64,000 nucleotides of DNA from JABCPO02 sp963542845. Its GTDB lineage: Bacteria > Bacillota > Clostridia > TANB77 > CAG-508. Below the pieces are notes generated by a model. The model had not been told where the DNA came from. It made no database searches and saw only the letters and a program-made list of their open reading frames with translations. The translations under genes were made by a program, and so were the position numbers. Of this stretch, positions 36,822-48,438 are shown one piece after another. Within the stretch, counting starts at the first letter, position 1; every line of letters starts with the position of its first letter. The stretch spans positions 55,550-119,549 of the forward strand of contig CAUTZA010000003.1 in the NCBI GenBank assembly GCA_963542845.1, in the 5' to 3' direction.

Positions 36822-39443
36822 CTAATTACTTCCTCCATTATTTGTATTTCCTTGAAATGTATCTAATACCAATTGGCTATAGTCTTTTTCTTTTATACTA
36901 CTTAATTCATTTGATTCTATTCTTGTTATTAGCTTATCATATTCATCACGCTCTTCATCAGTGATATCAGTCCTTAATTTTCTTTTTTCAACCTTTGTTT
37001 TAAATACTTTCGTTCTTTTTTGTGTCTTTTGATATTTTTGTATCACATCATTTTCATCAAGTCCTGCTCTTTTCATCATTTCTATTTCTTCTTTTAATTT
37101 TTCATTTTTTTCTGTATATTGTTTCATCTCTGACATTATTTCTGAAATTTCATTTTTAAAGTTTCTATATTCTTCTCTTTTTGTAGCAGGTCCCATTGCT
37201 CCTTTAGGTACTGTAGAACCTACATTTCCTGAAAGTAAAACAGCTTCTACATCTCTAAAGTTTCCGCTAATTGGTGCGTGTTTTGCATTAAATTCTCCAA
37301 TTTCTGTAGCTATTTTTGTTTGATTATATGCTATTGCAAGATCTTTTTCTGCACCCTCTATATTTGTATAATCGATCTTATTTTCTTTTAAATCGTTTAA
37401 TTTTTTTGTAACAAGTATATCCGCTTCTAGCTTAGTCTTATTTTCAAATTTCATTAAATATTCCCTATATTTATCTAGTGCTACCGATAATTCTTTTGTT
37501 ATACTTCCTGTATTCAGCTTATTTTTTACTTGTTCTAAGAAATTTGCAATATTTTGTTTTCCTTCAACTGTTGTATTATCAAAATTTTGTCCTGTAATTT
37601 TTTCAATATTATGAAAGTCTTTTTCTATATCATCACTTGATTTTTGAGCATTTTCTCCATATTTTTTATGAAGTTCTAAATTTTTCTTCATTGTTGTAAC
37701 TTTTGGAACAAATGCTTTATTATATATTGTATGTCCAGCTATACCACCTGTTATAATTTCATCTATAGGATTTTTATCTGCAACTGCAAATCCCATAAGT
37801 CCTCCTATAACTGAAGGCGAAATATTTTTTCCTACAAACTTGTATGTTCCTTTAACTGCTTTTCCTGCTTTACTATTAAATACTCTTCCTGCTGTTTGGC
37901 GCATTGTTGATACAAATTTATTTCTAGCAGTAGCTTCTCCTGTAGTTTCTGGTTCTTTTTTTGCTGTTGTATTTCCTCCTAAATTGCTGCTTGTTGCTTG
38001 ATTAGCTGTAGAACTTGACTTAGATCCTGTTTTACTTGTAACATTTCCAATCATCTCTTTAGCTTTGATGTATATAGGTTTTTCTCCAGCTTCAGAGTCT
38101 CCTTCTTTTTTCTTTGAACCCATTTTTTCAAGCCTCTTAAATGTTTGATCATATAGTATTAATTTAGCAAAACCTGTTCCTTTTGATAGGCTAACTTCTT
38201 TATCGAATTGGAACATTTCTTTTAATATTTCTTCTGCTTCTTTAAAGAATTTAAAGAATACTAAAGTTAATATCAAAATTCCAAAATTTAATCCTCCTGA
38301 TGTATCAGCTAGCTTATATACAGTTCCTGCAAATATTGCATATAGTAACAAGTGAAAAGGTTGTACAAAAACAAGTCCCATAAATTTTTTAAGCCAATTT
38401 CTCATGCTTTGTGCTTTTTTGTCACCAACAACATCTATTGCATATGCAACAGATATTATTGGTGCTATTAATATGTAAAAACCAACTGTTATTAATCTCT
38501 TAACATATACACTTAAGAATGATAATGTCTGTACAAGTATTATAAATAATATTCCTAAGCTTATTGTTTCTCTTATAAAATTCATGCTTGTTACTCCAGC
38601 AACAAGCCCAAAAACTTGAGCTTCAAGCACTTTGCTTTCATTTACCATGCTTTGTGCCACAATTGATACAAATGCTGAATTTAATGATATTACTCCTATA
38701 ATTATAAATGTCATCAAAAATAGTATCATAACACTCTTTATCCAACTAAAAAACATCATTTTAATTTCCGCCATATCTTTTGCAAGTGATGATATCATCG
38801 CTCTTATAGAAAGATATATTAAGATGAAAAATAGTAATGCTATAGATATTAAGAAAACCACTCTATACCATGATGCTATTGCATTAACAAATCCTGCCAT
38901 TTTTGTTTTTTCTGCAAGATTAGCATTTATGAATATTTCTATATTTGTAATAGGAACTTTATTCATAAATATTTTATCTGGTGTAAGAAGCCATCCTGAT
39001 TTTGCTTCCCCTACTCCTGCATCTTTATCTGAATCTTGTAATAATATTGTAAGAAGTGCCATTACACTGATTACTAGTACTGTTACTGGAAACGCAAATA
39101 GATAAAATATTACACCTAAAACTCCATTTAGTAGATGTCCAATTCCTGTTCCTATATTTCCCAAAAAGTCTCTCATTGGATTTGTTTGAGATATTTTAAA
39201 ACTTCTCCCAATATTTCCTGAAATTTCATCTTGGTCAAGTTCTTTTGTGCTTGTAGCCTCTGTTTCTGAGCTACTATTATTAGAAGAAAAATATGATATT
39301 TTTTCTGCATTTATACTTATTTTTCTAAATTCTAACACTTTTTCACTAACACTAGATATTAATGATGTAAATATGTATATAAACATTAATGTTGCTATAA
39401 GTAAATACTTTTTGCTAATATTTATTTTTTTACCTCTATTCAT
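36822..39443 (-). CDS. VirB6/TrbL-like membrane protein
   Basis: 873 residues. Signal-like hydrophobic start, then several membrane segments in residues 100-400. The block VKRLITVGFYILIAPIISVAYAIDVVGDKKAQ is shared with three other genes of this cluster and marks the VirB6/TrbL-like core that lines the export channel. The C-terminal half (about 430-873) is soluble, highly charged and coiled, presumably cytoplasmic. Ribosome site AAGGAGGAA. No in-frame CGG. One of four paralogues in tandem order. Confidence 0.8.
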   Translation of the reverse strand: MNRGKKINISKKYLLIATLMFIYIFTSLISSVSEKVLEFRKISINAEKISYFSSNNSSSETEATSTKELDQDEISGNIGRSFKISQTNPMRDFLGNIGTGIGHLLNGVLGVIFYLFAFPVTVLVISVMALLTILLQDSDKDAGVGEAKSGWLLTPDKIFMNKVPITNIEIFINANLAEKTKMAGFVNAIASWYRVVFLISIALLFFILIYLSIRAMISSLAKDMAEIKMMFFSWIKSVMILFLMTFIIIGVISLNSAFVSIVAQSMVNESKVLEAQVFGLVAGVTSMNFIRETISLGILFIILVQTLSFLSVYVKRLITVGFYILIAPIISVAYAIDVVGDKKAQSMRNWLKKFMGLVFVQPFHLLLYAIFAGTVYKLADTSGGLNFGILILTLVFFKFFKEAEEILKEMFQFDKEVSLSKGTGFAKLILYDQTFKRLEKMGSKKKEGDSEAGEKPIYIKAKEMIGNVTSKTGSKSSSTANQATSSNLGGNTTAKKEPETTGEATARNKFVSTMRQTAGRVFNSKAGKAVKGTYKFVGKNISPSVIGGLMGFAVADKNPIDEIITGGIAGHTIYNKAFVPKVTTMKKNLELHKKYGENAQKSSDDIEKDFHNIEKITGQNFDNTTVEGKQNIANFLEQVKNKLNTGSITKELSVALDKYREYLMKFENKTKLEADILVTKKLNDLKENKIDYTNIEGAEKDLAIAYNQTKIATEIGEFNAKHAPISGNFRDVEAVLLSGNVGSTVPKGAMGPATKREEYRNFKNEISEIMSEMKQYTEKNEKLKEEIEMMKRAGLDENDVIQKYQKTQKRTKVFKTKVEKRKLRTDITDEERDEYDKLITRIESNELSSIKEKDYSQLVLDTFQGNTNNGGSN

Positions 39444-39457
39444 ATTTTTCCTCCTTC

Positions 39458-41797
39458 CTATAATCTTCCTAAACTCTTAAATACATCTCTTACTATTGTA
39501 TCAAAATACATTGCATCTTCCAAATCCTCTTCTTTATTTGGATCTAATTTATCTGGATTTTCTAAAAGCTCTACTTTTTTAAGTCTTTCTTCTGCTTTCG
39601 GTATTTCTGTAACTACGTCTGTATATCTTCCAAGAGTTTGTTCTTTTTTCTCATCTATAATCTTTCCATTTATTCTTTTTGTCATTTCATCAAATACATG
39701 CATCATTTCAAGTAATTGTTTTTCTTTGTATTTTATAACAAACTCTTTTACTTTATCATCCATTCCTTTTGTTATAACTGTTCTCTTTTCTTCAAGTTCA
39801 TCCTGCATTCTCATAACAATTTCTTCTGCTATAGAAGCTGTATCTCCTAAATCTTTCTTTAAGTGCTGTATCAACTCTTTCTTAGCTTTTTCAAATTCCT
39901 TATTAATTTCTTCTTCATTATTTTTTAGCATTTCTAAATATGCTTTTTGGTTATCTTTTCCTTCATCTGTTTCAGAAGTTAATTTTATTCCTCTTAATTT
40001 TTCTATATCATTAAGTACTTGTGCATTTTGATTTGCAAACTTTTCAACTGTTTCTTCATATTTGTTTATTATTTCTTCTTTTCCCCTCTTTGTTTTTTCT
40101 TTTATCATACCAGGAATAATTTGCCCGCTTTCTTTTGCTTTTTTTATAGCTTTTAAATTATCAACATTTTCCAGCGTTCTTTTTGTTGATTTTTCAGCAA
40201 CAACTCCAGCATCAATTGCATCCATATTTTTAAGTCCTGCTGAAATAGCTGTTGCTGTAAATGCTGTTGTTGCCGCAACTGTTCCTCTTGCAATAGATCT
40301 TAATGCCCTCTTTTTAAACGGTTCTTTATTGTATCTCTTTTCTTGCTCTGATTGTAACTTATTAAAATTCTTTCTTTCTTTTGCAGCATCTACTGCACTA
40401 AATGATGATTTAGTACTATTAACCGCTTTTTTAAAGTCATCCATTTTTTGCTTTTCTGCATCTGATACAACTCTTGTAGGACCTGTTCCTGTCTTAGTTC
40501 CAGTTGTAGATGTTCCTGATTTAGAAGTTTTTCCTGCAACTTTTTCTTTATCTTTTATAGTATTAATGTTTTTTTCTAGCTTATCATTTACCGATTTTGT
40601 ATCACTAAATGTATTTTTTTCTTTTATTGCCTTATTTACTGTTTTACTAACCTTATCTATTATAAGCATTGTTGCTGCCGCAGAGCTTTGTGTACTTTCT
40701 CCCTTTAGTCCAAATATCTTTTTCAGAAGAGCTTCTCCTTTAAAGAAGAATAGCATTCCAAACACTGTAAGTACTCCCATTTCTATATAATTAGCTATTT
40801 CCGTTGGTCTTATAAGCCATTCTGTATTAGCATTTCCTGTAACTATTGGTAATATTAATGCAACATATATAAATACATGAAATAACTGTATAAATACTGT
40901 ATGCAAAAATTTATTTGTCCAATACTGTAATGTCTGTGATTTTTTATCATCAATCATATCAAGTGAATATGTTGCTGTTATTATTGGAGCTATCATCATT
41001 AAGAATGATATAATGATAAATCTTTTAACATAATAAAAGTAAAAAAATACCGTTTGTGCAAGTATTGCTATATATATAAATGATGATGTTATTCCTCCAA
41101 ATCCTTGATTTGTCAATGCACTTTTTAACATCTCATTAGTTATTCCTTTGAAAAATGATGATTGACCTTGATTTAATCCTGCTTTTATTGCTGAGACAAG
41201 TGAATTATTTATTGCAATAACTGTGAACATAAAGAATAATACCCCAAACATTATTCCCATTCCTTTAACCCAGTTTATTAAAATTGTTTTTGTTTCGGCC
41301 TTATCTTTAGCTAAGCTTTTAGTCATAAATCTAATAACAGTAATTAATAATACTAGAAATTGAATTGAAATTGCAATTACAAGTATTACTCTTGTAGAGC
41401 CTGATATTGCCCCTATAAAATTCGAATATTTACCTGCATTTTGTGGATTAAAATCTAAATTTATTAAAGGCAATTCATTAAATAATATATTATCTAATGT
41501 AAGCATTCCTTTACCACTCATTGTAAACCCTATAATCCATGATAATGAAGTTAATACCATAAGTAATACTATTTTTATTACCGAAAATATAGTAGATCCT
41601 AATGCTCCTACAAGAGCATCTAATAGATTTATAGTTTTCATCACATTTGTATTTGTTGAATTTATCTCACTTGCTGTTGTTGCATATGAATTAGTATGAT
41701 TTAAAAATATTACAAGAGCTAATATAGATATAATTATAACTATAATCATTCTAACTTTTTTATTATTTCTATTATCGATTTTATTAATTACACTCAT
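39458..41797 (-). CDS. VirB6/TrbL-like membrane protein
   Basis: 779 residues with N-terminal membrane segment (MIIVIIISILALVIFL), more segments to about residue 370, and the core VKRFIIISFLMMIAPIITATYSLDMIDDKKSQ homologous to the neighbouring paralogues. Residues 390-779 form a long charged, coiled tail, with one Gly/Thr-rich linker (GKTSKSGTSTTGTKTGTGP). Fits a channel component with a cytoplasmic tail. 14 bases from the next gene, same operon. No in-frame CGG. Confidence 0.8.
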   Translation of the reverse strand: MSVINKIDNRNNKKVRMIIVIIISILALVIFLNHTNSYATTASEINSTNTNVMKTINLLDALVGALGSTIFSVIKIVLLMVLTSLSWIIGFTMSGKGMLTLDNILFNELPLINLDFNPQNAGKYSNFIGAISGSTRVILVIAISIQFLVLLITVIRFMTKSLAKDKAETKTILINWVKGMGIMFGVLFFMFTVIAINNSLVSAIKAGLNQGQSSFFKGITNEMLKSALTNQGFGGITSSFIYIAILAQTVFFYFYYVKRFIIISFLMMIAPIITATYSLDMIDDKKSQTLQYWTNKFLHTVFIQLFHVFIYVALILPIVTGNANTEWLIRPTEIANYIEMGVLTVFGMLFFFKGEALLKKIFGLKGESTQSSAAATMLIIDKVSKTVNKAIKEKNTFSDTKSVNDKLEKNINTIKDKEKVAGKTSKSGTSTTGTKTGTGPTRVVSDAEKQKMDDFKKAVNSTKSSFSAVDAAKERKNFNKLQSEQEKRYNKEPFKKRALRSIARGTVAATTAFTATAISAGLKNMDAIDAGVVAEKSTKRTLENVDNLKAIKKAKESGQIIPGMIKEKTKRGKEEIINKYEETVEKFANQNAQVLNDIEKLRGIKLTSETDEGKDNQKAYLEMLKNNEEEINKEFEKAKKELIQHLKKDLGDTASIAEEIVMRMQDELEEKRTVITKGMDDKVKEFVIKYKEKQLLEMMHVFDEMTKRINGKIIDEKKEQTLGRYTDVVTEIPKAEERLKKVELLENPDKLDPNKEEDLEDAMYFDTIVRDVFKSLGRL

Positions 41798-41839
41798 TAT
41801 TAGCTCCTTTCCACTTTATTATTTATTATTCTTTTGCTT

Positions 41840-44800
41840 TTATTTTTTATTTTTACTTTTGTTTTTTTGTTTTTTACTCTTTTTTTTAAGAGGATCAATA
41901 GATTTTTTTATTCTTTCTTCTATTTTGTTTTTCTTTTTCTTTGCTTTAATATTAGATTTTTCAACCTTCTTATATACTTTATTTTTATATTTTTCATTTC
42001 CTTTATCAAAGAAATATTTTGCTAATTGACTTTCAGAAACACCTTGTTTTCCTAAGTTTGCATTTGCAATATTATACAATTTAATATTTTGTATCACTCT
42101 ATCTTGTTCAATATATGCTTTAACTCTATTTTTCTTAAGTTCCTTCAAATCTCTTATTGTAAGCTCATCAATCTTTCTATTCTTTAATTCTTTTACTTTT
42201 CTCTTTTCTTCAGAAGTAGAACTTTCTGCCATATAATTAACTGATTTTTCTATCTCATTTTTTCTACTTGCAACTTCATCACTATACATATTCGCTATTT
42301 TTTCTTTAGCCATATTTTGTATTTCTTGAATTTGTTCTTTAGAAAATATATCTATATTATTCCCAATAATAATATTTTTAATTTCTTCATTTAATTTTTC
42401 TTCACTCAATTCTTTTTCATTTTCAACTCTGTTTATAAGTGTTTCTGACATTATTTTCTTAATCTCAAGTTCTCGTTTGCTTTCTTCTGCCTTTTCTTCT
42501 ATCGTTTTATTTTGTTTTAATTCTGCTTCTTTTACAAATAGTGCATAATCTTCTACTTTAGCAATAAGGGTTGTATTATCCACTTTAGAATCTATTTTTT
42601 CTACAAATTCTGAAATAACATTTCTCATTTGCTCATCACGGTTATTTTGTAAATATTCTTTTTCTACATTAACCCCAATAGATTTCATTTCTCTTTCAAG
42701 ATTTTCTTGGCTCTCTATCTGAATCATAGTAAGCGCAATATTATTGTTATTTGCAATTATTTCATTAACTTCTCTTCTCTTATTATATTTTTTAATATTG
42801 TGTTTACCGAAAAGTTTCTTTGTATTTCTTTTTTTAGCCATCTTTGTCCCAAGATATACTCTATCAAGTTTAAATTTAACATCTCCCATATCAACTTTTG
42901 ATGCCATTTGTTCTAATATTATCTCATTAACTTCAACTGCTGTATCTACAAAAAGCTCTGTATTTTCCCCAAAATATCTAAATTTTCTTCCTGGAAATAT
43001 AGGTTTTATCGTTGATTTAAAGTATTTTTTAGCTTCTCTTGTTATTGATGGAACATCTGCATCTTTATATCTCGCTTCTTTATTTGCAAGTATCTTTCTA
43101 TAATTTTGTATTTCTTTATCAAATTTTTCGTTTATCTCATACTTACCTTTTTTCTTCTTATTATCATCAAAATAATCAAAGAAATACATTGCTTTTAAAA
43201 CTTCTATATATTCACTAACATCTCCATCAGCTGCCTCAGAAATTGCCGCAGGCGCAAGCATGATTGCTGTAACCATTCCCATTGTTTTTATTAAGCTATA
43301 CTTAGTTAGACGCATCATACTAGTAAATTCTCCTTCTGCAAGTCCAAATTGATTTCTTATCTTAGCTGCAAGTCTTGATCTAGCACTTTCTCCTCTTAAC
43401 ATTACACCTTTTTGTTGATCGAAGAATTTTCTTCTAGATAATGCTCTTGTTCTTCCTTTACTATCTGTGTATTTTTCTAGCCATTCTACTTTTTTGCTTT
43501 CTAACTTAGGGTTACCATATGCTCTATTAGTATCTTTTTTCATTTGTTCTTTTTGTTGTTTATTTATTTTTTCTAAATTTGTTTTAAATTTGTTAATTTT
43601 CAAAATTTCTTCTTCTGTTAATTCTTCATCTTCTATATTAAATTCTTGATACCCCGCTTGAGCTTTAACTGTTTTCTCTTCTTTTTCCTCTTTATTACCT
43701 ATTCCAAACAATCTTTCTTTAGCTATTTGTCCTAAGTTATATGCTTTAACTGCCGTTTCGTCTGCAGCATCTAACATTCCATTTTTTATATTTTGGAATG
43801 TATTACTGTTTAAGACATTACTTACTCTTTCTTTACCAGATTTGTACATCGATTTACCAACATATGCCTTTGTTATATCTAAAGGACTGGCTTTTAAAAG
43901 CTTATCTCCTGTTATCCCAGAAGAAAGTCCGAAGTGCTGAAACCATATCTTTTGGTAATCTTTTTATAAGTCCAAATATAAACAGTATAAATATCGTGCT
44001 TATTACTCCTTCTCCAAACATATTCATTGATATTGTTATTAGTATTGCATATGCTATAACATGAAGAGACTGCAGTAATATAACATAAATTATTTCTTTT
44101 AACCAATTTCCATAAATTTTTGATTTTCCTGTAATTATTTTTTGGAACGACTCATATACAGGTGTCATTAATGCTGCAACGAGCAACATAAAGAATAATA
44201 TAAGTCTTCTAACATATATAATTAAAAACTTAACAGTATACCATACAAGCGACATATATAAAACTGTTGCAGGAATTCCTATCATCGCATTTAAAGCATA
44301 TGCTCTTGTTCTTACTGTTTCATATAATGAATATGTAGGAACTCCATCTTTAGAGATTACTCCAGCCTGTAACATTTTAATAACAGTATCAACTATATAT
44401 GCATTAAATTTTACTACAAAAACTACAACAAATATTATAGTAAATAATTTAGCTATAGTAATAATCCATTGAATAAGTGCATCTTTTGCACTCGCTTTCT
44501 TAGATGCTATTGAACTAAACATTGCTTGTACAGCTGAAACAAGTCCTAATAGGAAAGTTATTCCTAAAGTAACTAACATCATTAAATAAAATACAGATGC
44601 TGCTGCTGCTCTTATAAGCCCTATTGGAGATTTATTGTATTCTTCTTCTGTAAGCTCTTTTTCTTCATACCTTCTGGCTATCTCAGAATCTCCACCTTTT
44701 TTAGCAAGCTCATTTATTTTTTCTATATCTCCACCTGCTGCAGTTTTCCCTTTCATTCTAGCAATTGCTTGTGTAGGTGTAACAAATATATCAGTATTTA

Positions 44801-45659
44801 AAAATTCTATTCTGTTTGTTATGATATTTTCAAGAGTTACTGCTCTTCTTTCATCAATTTGTCCTCCAGAGTTCACCCTATTTAAAATATATCCGTTTTG
44901 TCCTGTTATTCCTTCTAAGCTATATGTTAATATTACTTCAACAAGTGTTGTAAGTCCTATAAATGGTAGTCTTAATACAAATAATATAAAATTAAATAAA
45001 AACATTGCTATTTCTTGTAAGAAATTAACTATTCTACCTAAAAATGTAGACTTCGCCGAAATTTTTGCCTGTCCTTTAGTAAGTCCCTTATAAAAGAATT
45101 TATCCATCTCATCTACAGGCGTCCTATATTTTGACAAATCTTGTTGAACAACAGTTGTTCCATCAGCTATTCTTAATACTTTAGTTACTCCCTTAAAATT
45201 GTAATTTGCAATCTTTACAACATCTCCTGTTCGTGGAGCATGTAATAATTGATTATCTCCAGCATAAAATCCAACGTGTTTTAGTCTATGTGTTAAAAAT
45301 ACGACATCCCCTACTTGCCATTCAGAAATATTATCTTTATTTATCTCTTGAACATTAAGACCTGCACTTTTAAACTGTTCTTCAAGAGTTTCTGTAGTTC
45401 CATCAACCTTATATCCTAGCTGCGTAACTACCCATGAAACAAAACTACTACAATCAAATGTATTTTGGTTTGGGTTATTATTTCCTCCACCATGTCCAGC
45501 TCCCCAAACATATTTTGCTCCAAGTTTTTCTTTTCCTTTATTTATTATTTCCTCTCCTGAGAAAGCAAATACATATCCTCTAAAGTTAGAAAGTATAACT
45601 AATACAAGTAATATAATTATTATTACATTTTTAAATATTTTTTTAATTTTATCTGTCAT
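41840..45659 (-). CDS. NlpC/P60 - VirB6 fusion protein, one +1 CGG frameshift
   Basis: Signal segment, then an NlpC/P60 endopeptidase (about residues 30-165) with Cys in NTFDCSSFVSWV, His in LKHVGFYAGD and the third polar residue in LLHAPRTGD. A VirB6-like membrane region follows (210-560; core IYVRRLILFFMLLVAALMTPVY). CGG at 43929-43931 (CTT CGG A) breaks the frame; skipping C gives VSALGLSSGITGDKLLKAS and joins a 690-residue charged coiled tail. Length minus one base is divisible by three, 1272 residues. A wall-cutting domain fused to a channel subunit fits Gram-positive type IV secretion. Confidence 0.85.
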
Positions 45660-45689
45660 ATTGTCTCCTTTCTAACCATTTATTTAATT

Positions 45690-46987
45690 TTAATATATAT
45701 AATTCAAATAATACTTTTGTCCATTTGAGATATATTCCATCATACCATTTTGGATATTTAATATTTCTATAGTTCCTTGATTTTCAACAACTTTTGAAAC
45801 AGTTCTTGAATATGGTTCTAATCTAAATATTCCTAGATTATTCAAGCTATAATATATATATTTGCTTGTAACTGCTATACTATCTGCTGTTCCTGCCGTA
45901 TTTAAATTATATCTTTCAATTTTAGGATCTGCAAAACACACTATACAGCCATTATACTTTTGAGAATTTGAATCCTCACTTTCTTGTAGTGTTACTGCAA
46001 CATTAAAAGCATTTTCTTCTCCATAAATATATGCTTCTCCTATTGCATTTTCTCTTTCTAATTTTTCCCTTAATTCTTTTTCTACAAGGTCTTCCTCTAC
46101 AAATATTACTCCTAATTCTATTTCATTTTTTACTACTTCATAGTTATTATTCTTATTATTTTCTTTTCCAAAATACTTTTCTTTTAATTTTGAATAATAT
46201 TTTGAATTATTATATATCTTAATTCCATTATTTACTTTATCACTATTTGTAGCATATATCTTTATTCCATATGTAGAATAACTCAAATCAACTTTTTTAG
46301 AATTATATTCAAATTTATCATATTCTTTATATGTTGTTGTCATATTATTTATAAATGTTTTCATATCTCTGTTTTCTAAATACTTATCTGTATATTCTAT
46401 AAATCTATCTATTTCTTCTAATTCTTTTTTGAAAACTATATATGATTTATGATTTTTTACATCCAACGCCACATATATTCTATCGTCTTCAATTAGTAGT
46501 ATTTTGTCTACGCTCAAAAATTTTGAAGAGCCTTCGCCAAGTTTTTCAAAAATTGTCTTTTCATTATCATTAATTTTTATATCATTAATTATTGGATTTT
46601 CATAAGAACTATTTATATACATATATGTTATTTTTCCGAAAACTTTCTTTTATTCTAAACTTTCCAGAATTAAAAGATAATTCATCTCCTACAACTGCTG
46701 TTAATTTTCCGAAGTTCTGTTGCTTTTATTCCCGGATTTTTTAATATCGCATTTACCTCTGGAGAATTAATTATTAAATTTGTTTTCATTCTATCAGTAT
46801 AATTTTTAGTTCCATCTCTATTTGTATTTTTTTCCTGCTCACTTTTCTTGTATGTAGGCTCTAGTTCCTTCTTATTCCCGAATTCTTTGAATAGAAACAT
46901 TATTATGCCTACAAATATAATTACAGATAGTATCATAACAATTGCAACTATATTCATTGAATTTAAAACTCTTTTCTTCTTCAACAT
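45690..46987 (-). CDS. Membrane-anchored protein of the secretion cluster, two +1 CGG frameshifts
   Basis: One N-terminal membrane segment (SMNIVAIVMILSVIIFVGIIMF), then an extracytoplasmic domain. The frame breaks at CGG 46709-46711 (CTT CGG A) and 46636-46638 (TTT CGG A), 73 bases apart. Skipping C at both gives IKATELGKLTAVVGDEL and IKESFGKITYMYINSSY, joining three pieces into 431 residues; length minus two bases is divisible by three. Start could be ATG 46987 or GTG 46996. Unknown family; located between two VirB6-like genes, so probably a structural channel part. Confidence 0.75.
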
Positions 46988-47002
46988 TTCCTCCACTTAT
47001 TT

Positions 47003-48385
47003 TTAAACCTTCATATCTAGACTACTATTAGATGATCTTATTGTTGTAAGTTTTCTTAAATTTAACATTCCTTTTATTGTCTTCTCTGCCCTTGAAAATT
47101 GTGTTATTACAAAAAGTGATAATAGCGGGCTAGATGCTGTAATTGGTGCAAGTGCATAGATATATACTAAATATAACATTGGATAAATAAGTCCAACAAG
47201 TACCGCATCAACAAATTCTTTGAAAAAATTAGAAAGCACCTGACTTTTTCCATCTCCTATTTTATCTATTGCATATGTAACAGATATTATTGGGGATACC
47301 ACAATTAAAAAACCTATTGTAAGTAGCCTATTTATATATATTGTAAAAAACTTAATATGATATGCTGACATAAATAAAAATGCAACAAATGATACTGAAT
47401 ACCCATATCCTTTTAACACTTTTACACTTAAAACATTCTTATATATTATTACCTCTGCACTTTGTGCCCCATTTTCAAGCATCTTGTATCTAAGTACATT
47501 AAACATTCCGATAACTATATCATGTGCTATAAGTATAAGCGCGAGAACCACCGTTATTAATAATGCAATTAATAATCCTTTTACTGTATCTGTCAAGAAG
47601 TTTTTAAGAGATGCTATCGAATTTGCTTTTGCATCTGTTCTTGTAGAATTTATCATAAGCATTATAGCTCCAAGTATAAATAATATCAATGAAATACCTA
47701 CTGCAAATCCTCTTGTAGCATTTGTCCAAACCGCAATCCCTTTTTTCAAATTAGCATTTGCTTCATTTCCTTTTGAATTACTGTCTTTACTTGTATTTAT
47801 ATTAAATATATTAATGTCTAAAAATTTAAAATCTCCAAAAAATAGCTTATCGAGAGTGAATAAGTATTTTACTGCAAAGTTTTGCATATCCCATTCTTCA
47901 TGTTCACCTTTTTCTTTTAATTCTTTATTTCTAAACTCTTCCCCTTTTTCATATGCTTCTATATATTTAGGATTTGTATTTATAGTAGATATAACAGATA
48001 TGATTGCTGCTCCAATTAGTATTGGCTGGCAAAATATTCCTAGTATAAAAATTGTAATAAAATTTCCTACTGTCGAAACTACATCAAGTCCACTTCCTCT
48101 TTGTTTTGCCCCTTCTTTCAAAGCTGCATCTGAATTTTTTATTTGATCTGCTCTTTCTGTTTTACTTATATTTACTCTATCTTTAGGCTGCATCATAGGA
48201 TTTTTTTCCACATTCATATCTCCTACTTCTGGAGCTTTTTCCATATTTTCCTTTGCTTCTACAGTTGCACTACTTCCTGAAGTTGTTGCATATGATATAC
48301 TTTGTGTTAAATATGTAAAGAAGGTTACTATTATCATGCATATTATCAATAACTTGTATATTACTTTTTTTATATCTTTCAACAA
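47003..48385 (-). CDS. VirB6/TrbL-like membrane protein
   Basis: 460 residues: hydrophobic signal-like start (IICMIIVTFFTYLTQSISYA), then five or six membrane segments with the shared core NRLLTIGFLIVVSPIISVTYAIDKIGDGKSQ. Unlike its three paralogues it has no long coiled tail. It lies directly downstream of virB4, the usual order in Gram-positive conjugation-type clusters. No in-frame CGG. Confidence 0.82.
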   Translation of the reverse strand: MLKDIKKVIYKLLIICMIIVTFFTYLTQSISYATTSGSSATVEAKENMEKAPEVGDMNVEKNPMMQPKDRVNISKTERADQIKNSDAALKEGAKQRGSGLDVVSTVGNFITIFILGIFCQPILIGAAIISVISTINTNPKYIEAYEKGEEFRNKELKEKGEHEEWDMQNFAVKYLFTLDKLFFGDFKFLDINIFNINTSKDSNSKGNEANANLKKGIAVWTNATRGFAVGISLILFILGAIMLMINSTRTDAKANSIASLKNFLTDTVKGLLIALLITVVLALILIAHDIVIGMFNVLRYKMLENGAQSAEVIIYKNVLSVKVLKGYGYSVSFVAFLFMSAYHIKFFTIYINRLLTIGFLIVVSPIISVTYAIDKIGDGKSQVLSNFFKEFVDAVLVGLIYPMLYLVYIYALAPITASSPLLSLFVITQFSRAEKTIKGMLNLRKLTTIRSSNSSLDMKV

Positions 48386-48438
48386 TAACCTCCTTCTACA
48401 TTTTTTTTATTTTATTATGTTTATTAATTTAATTATTA

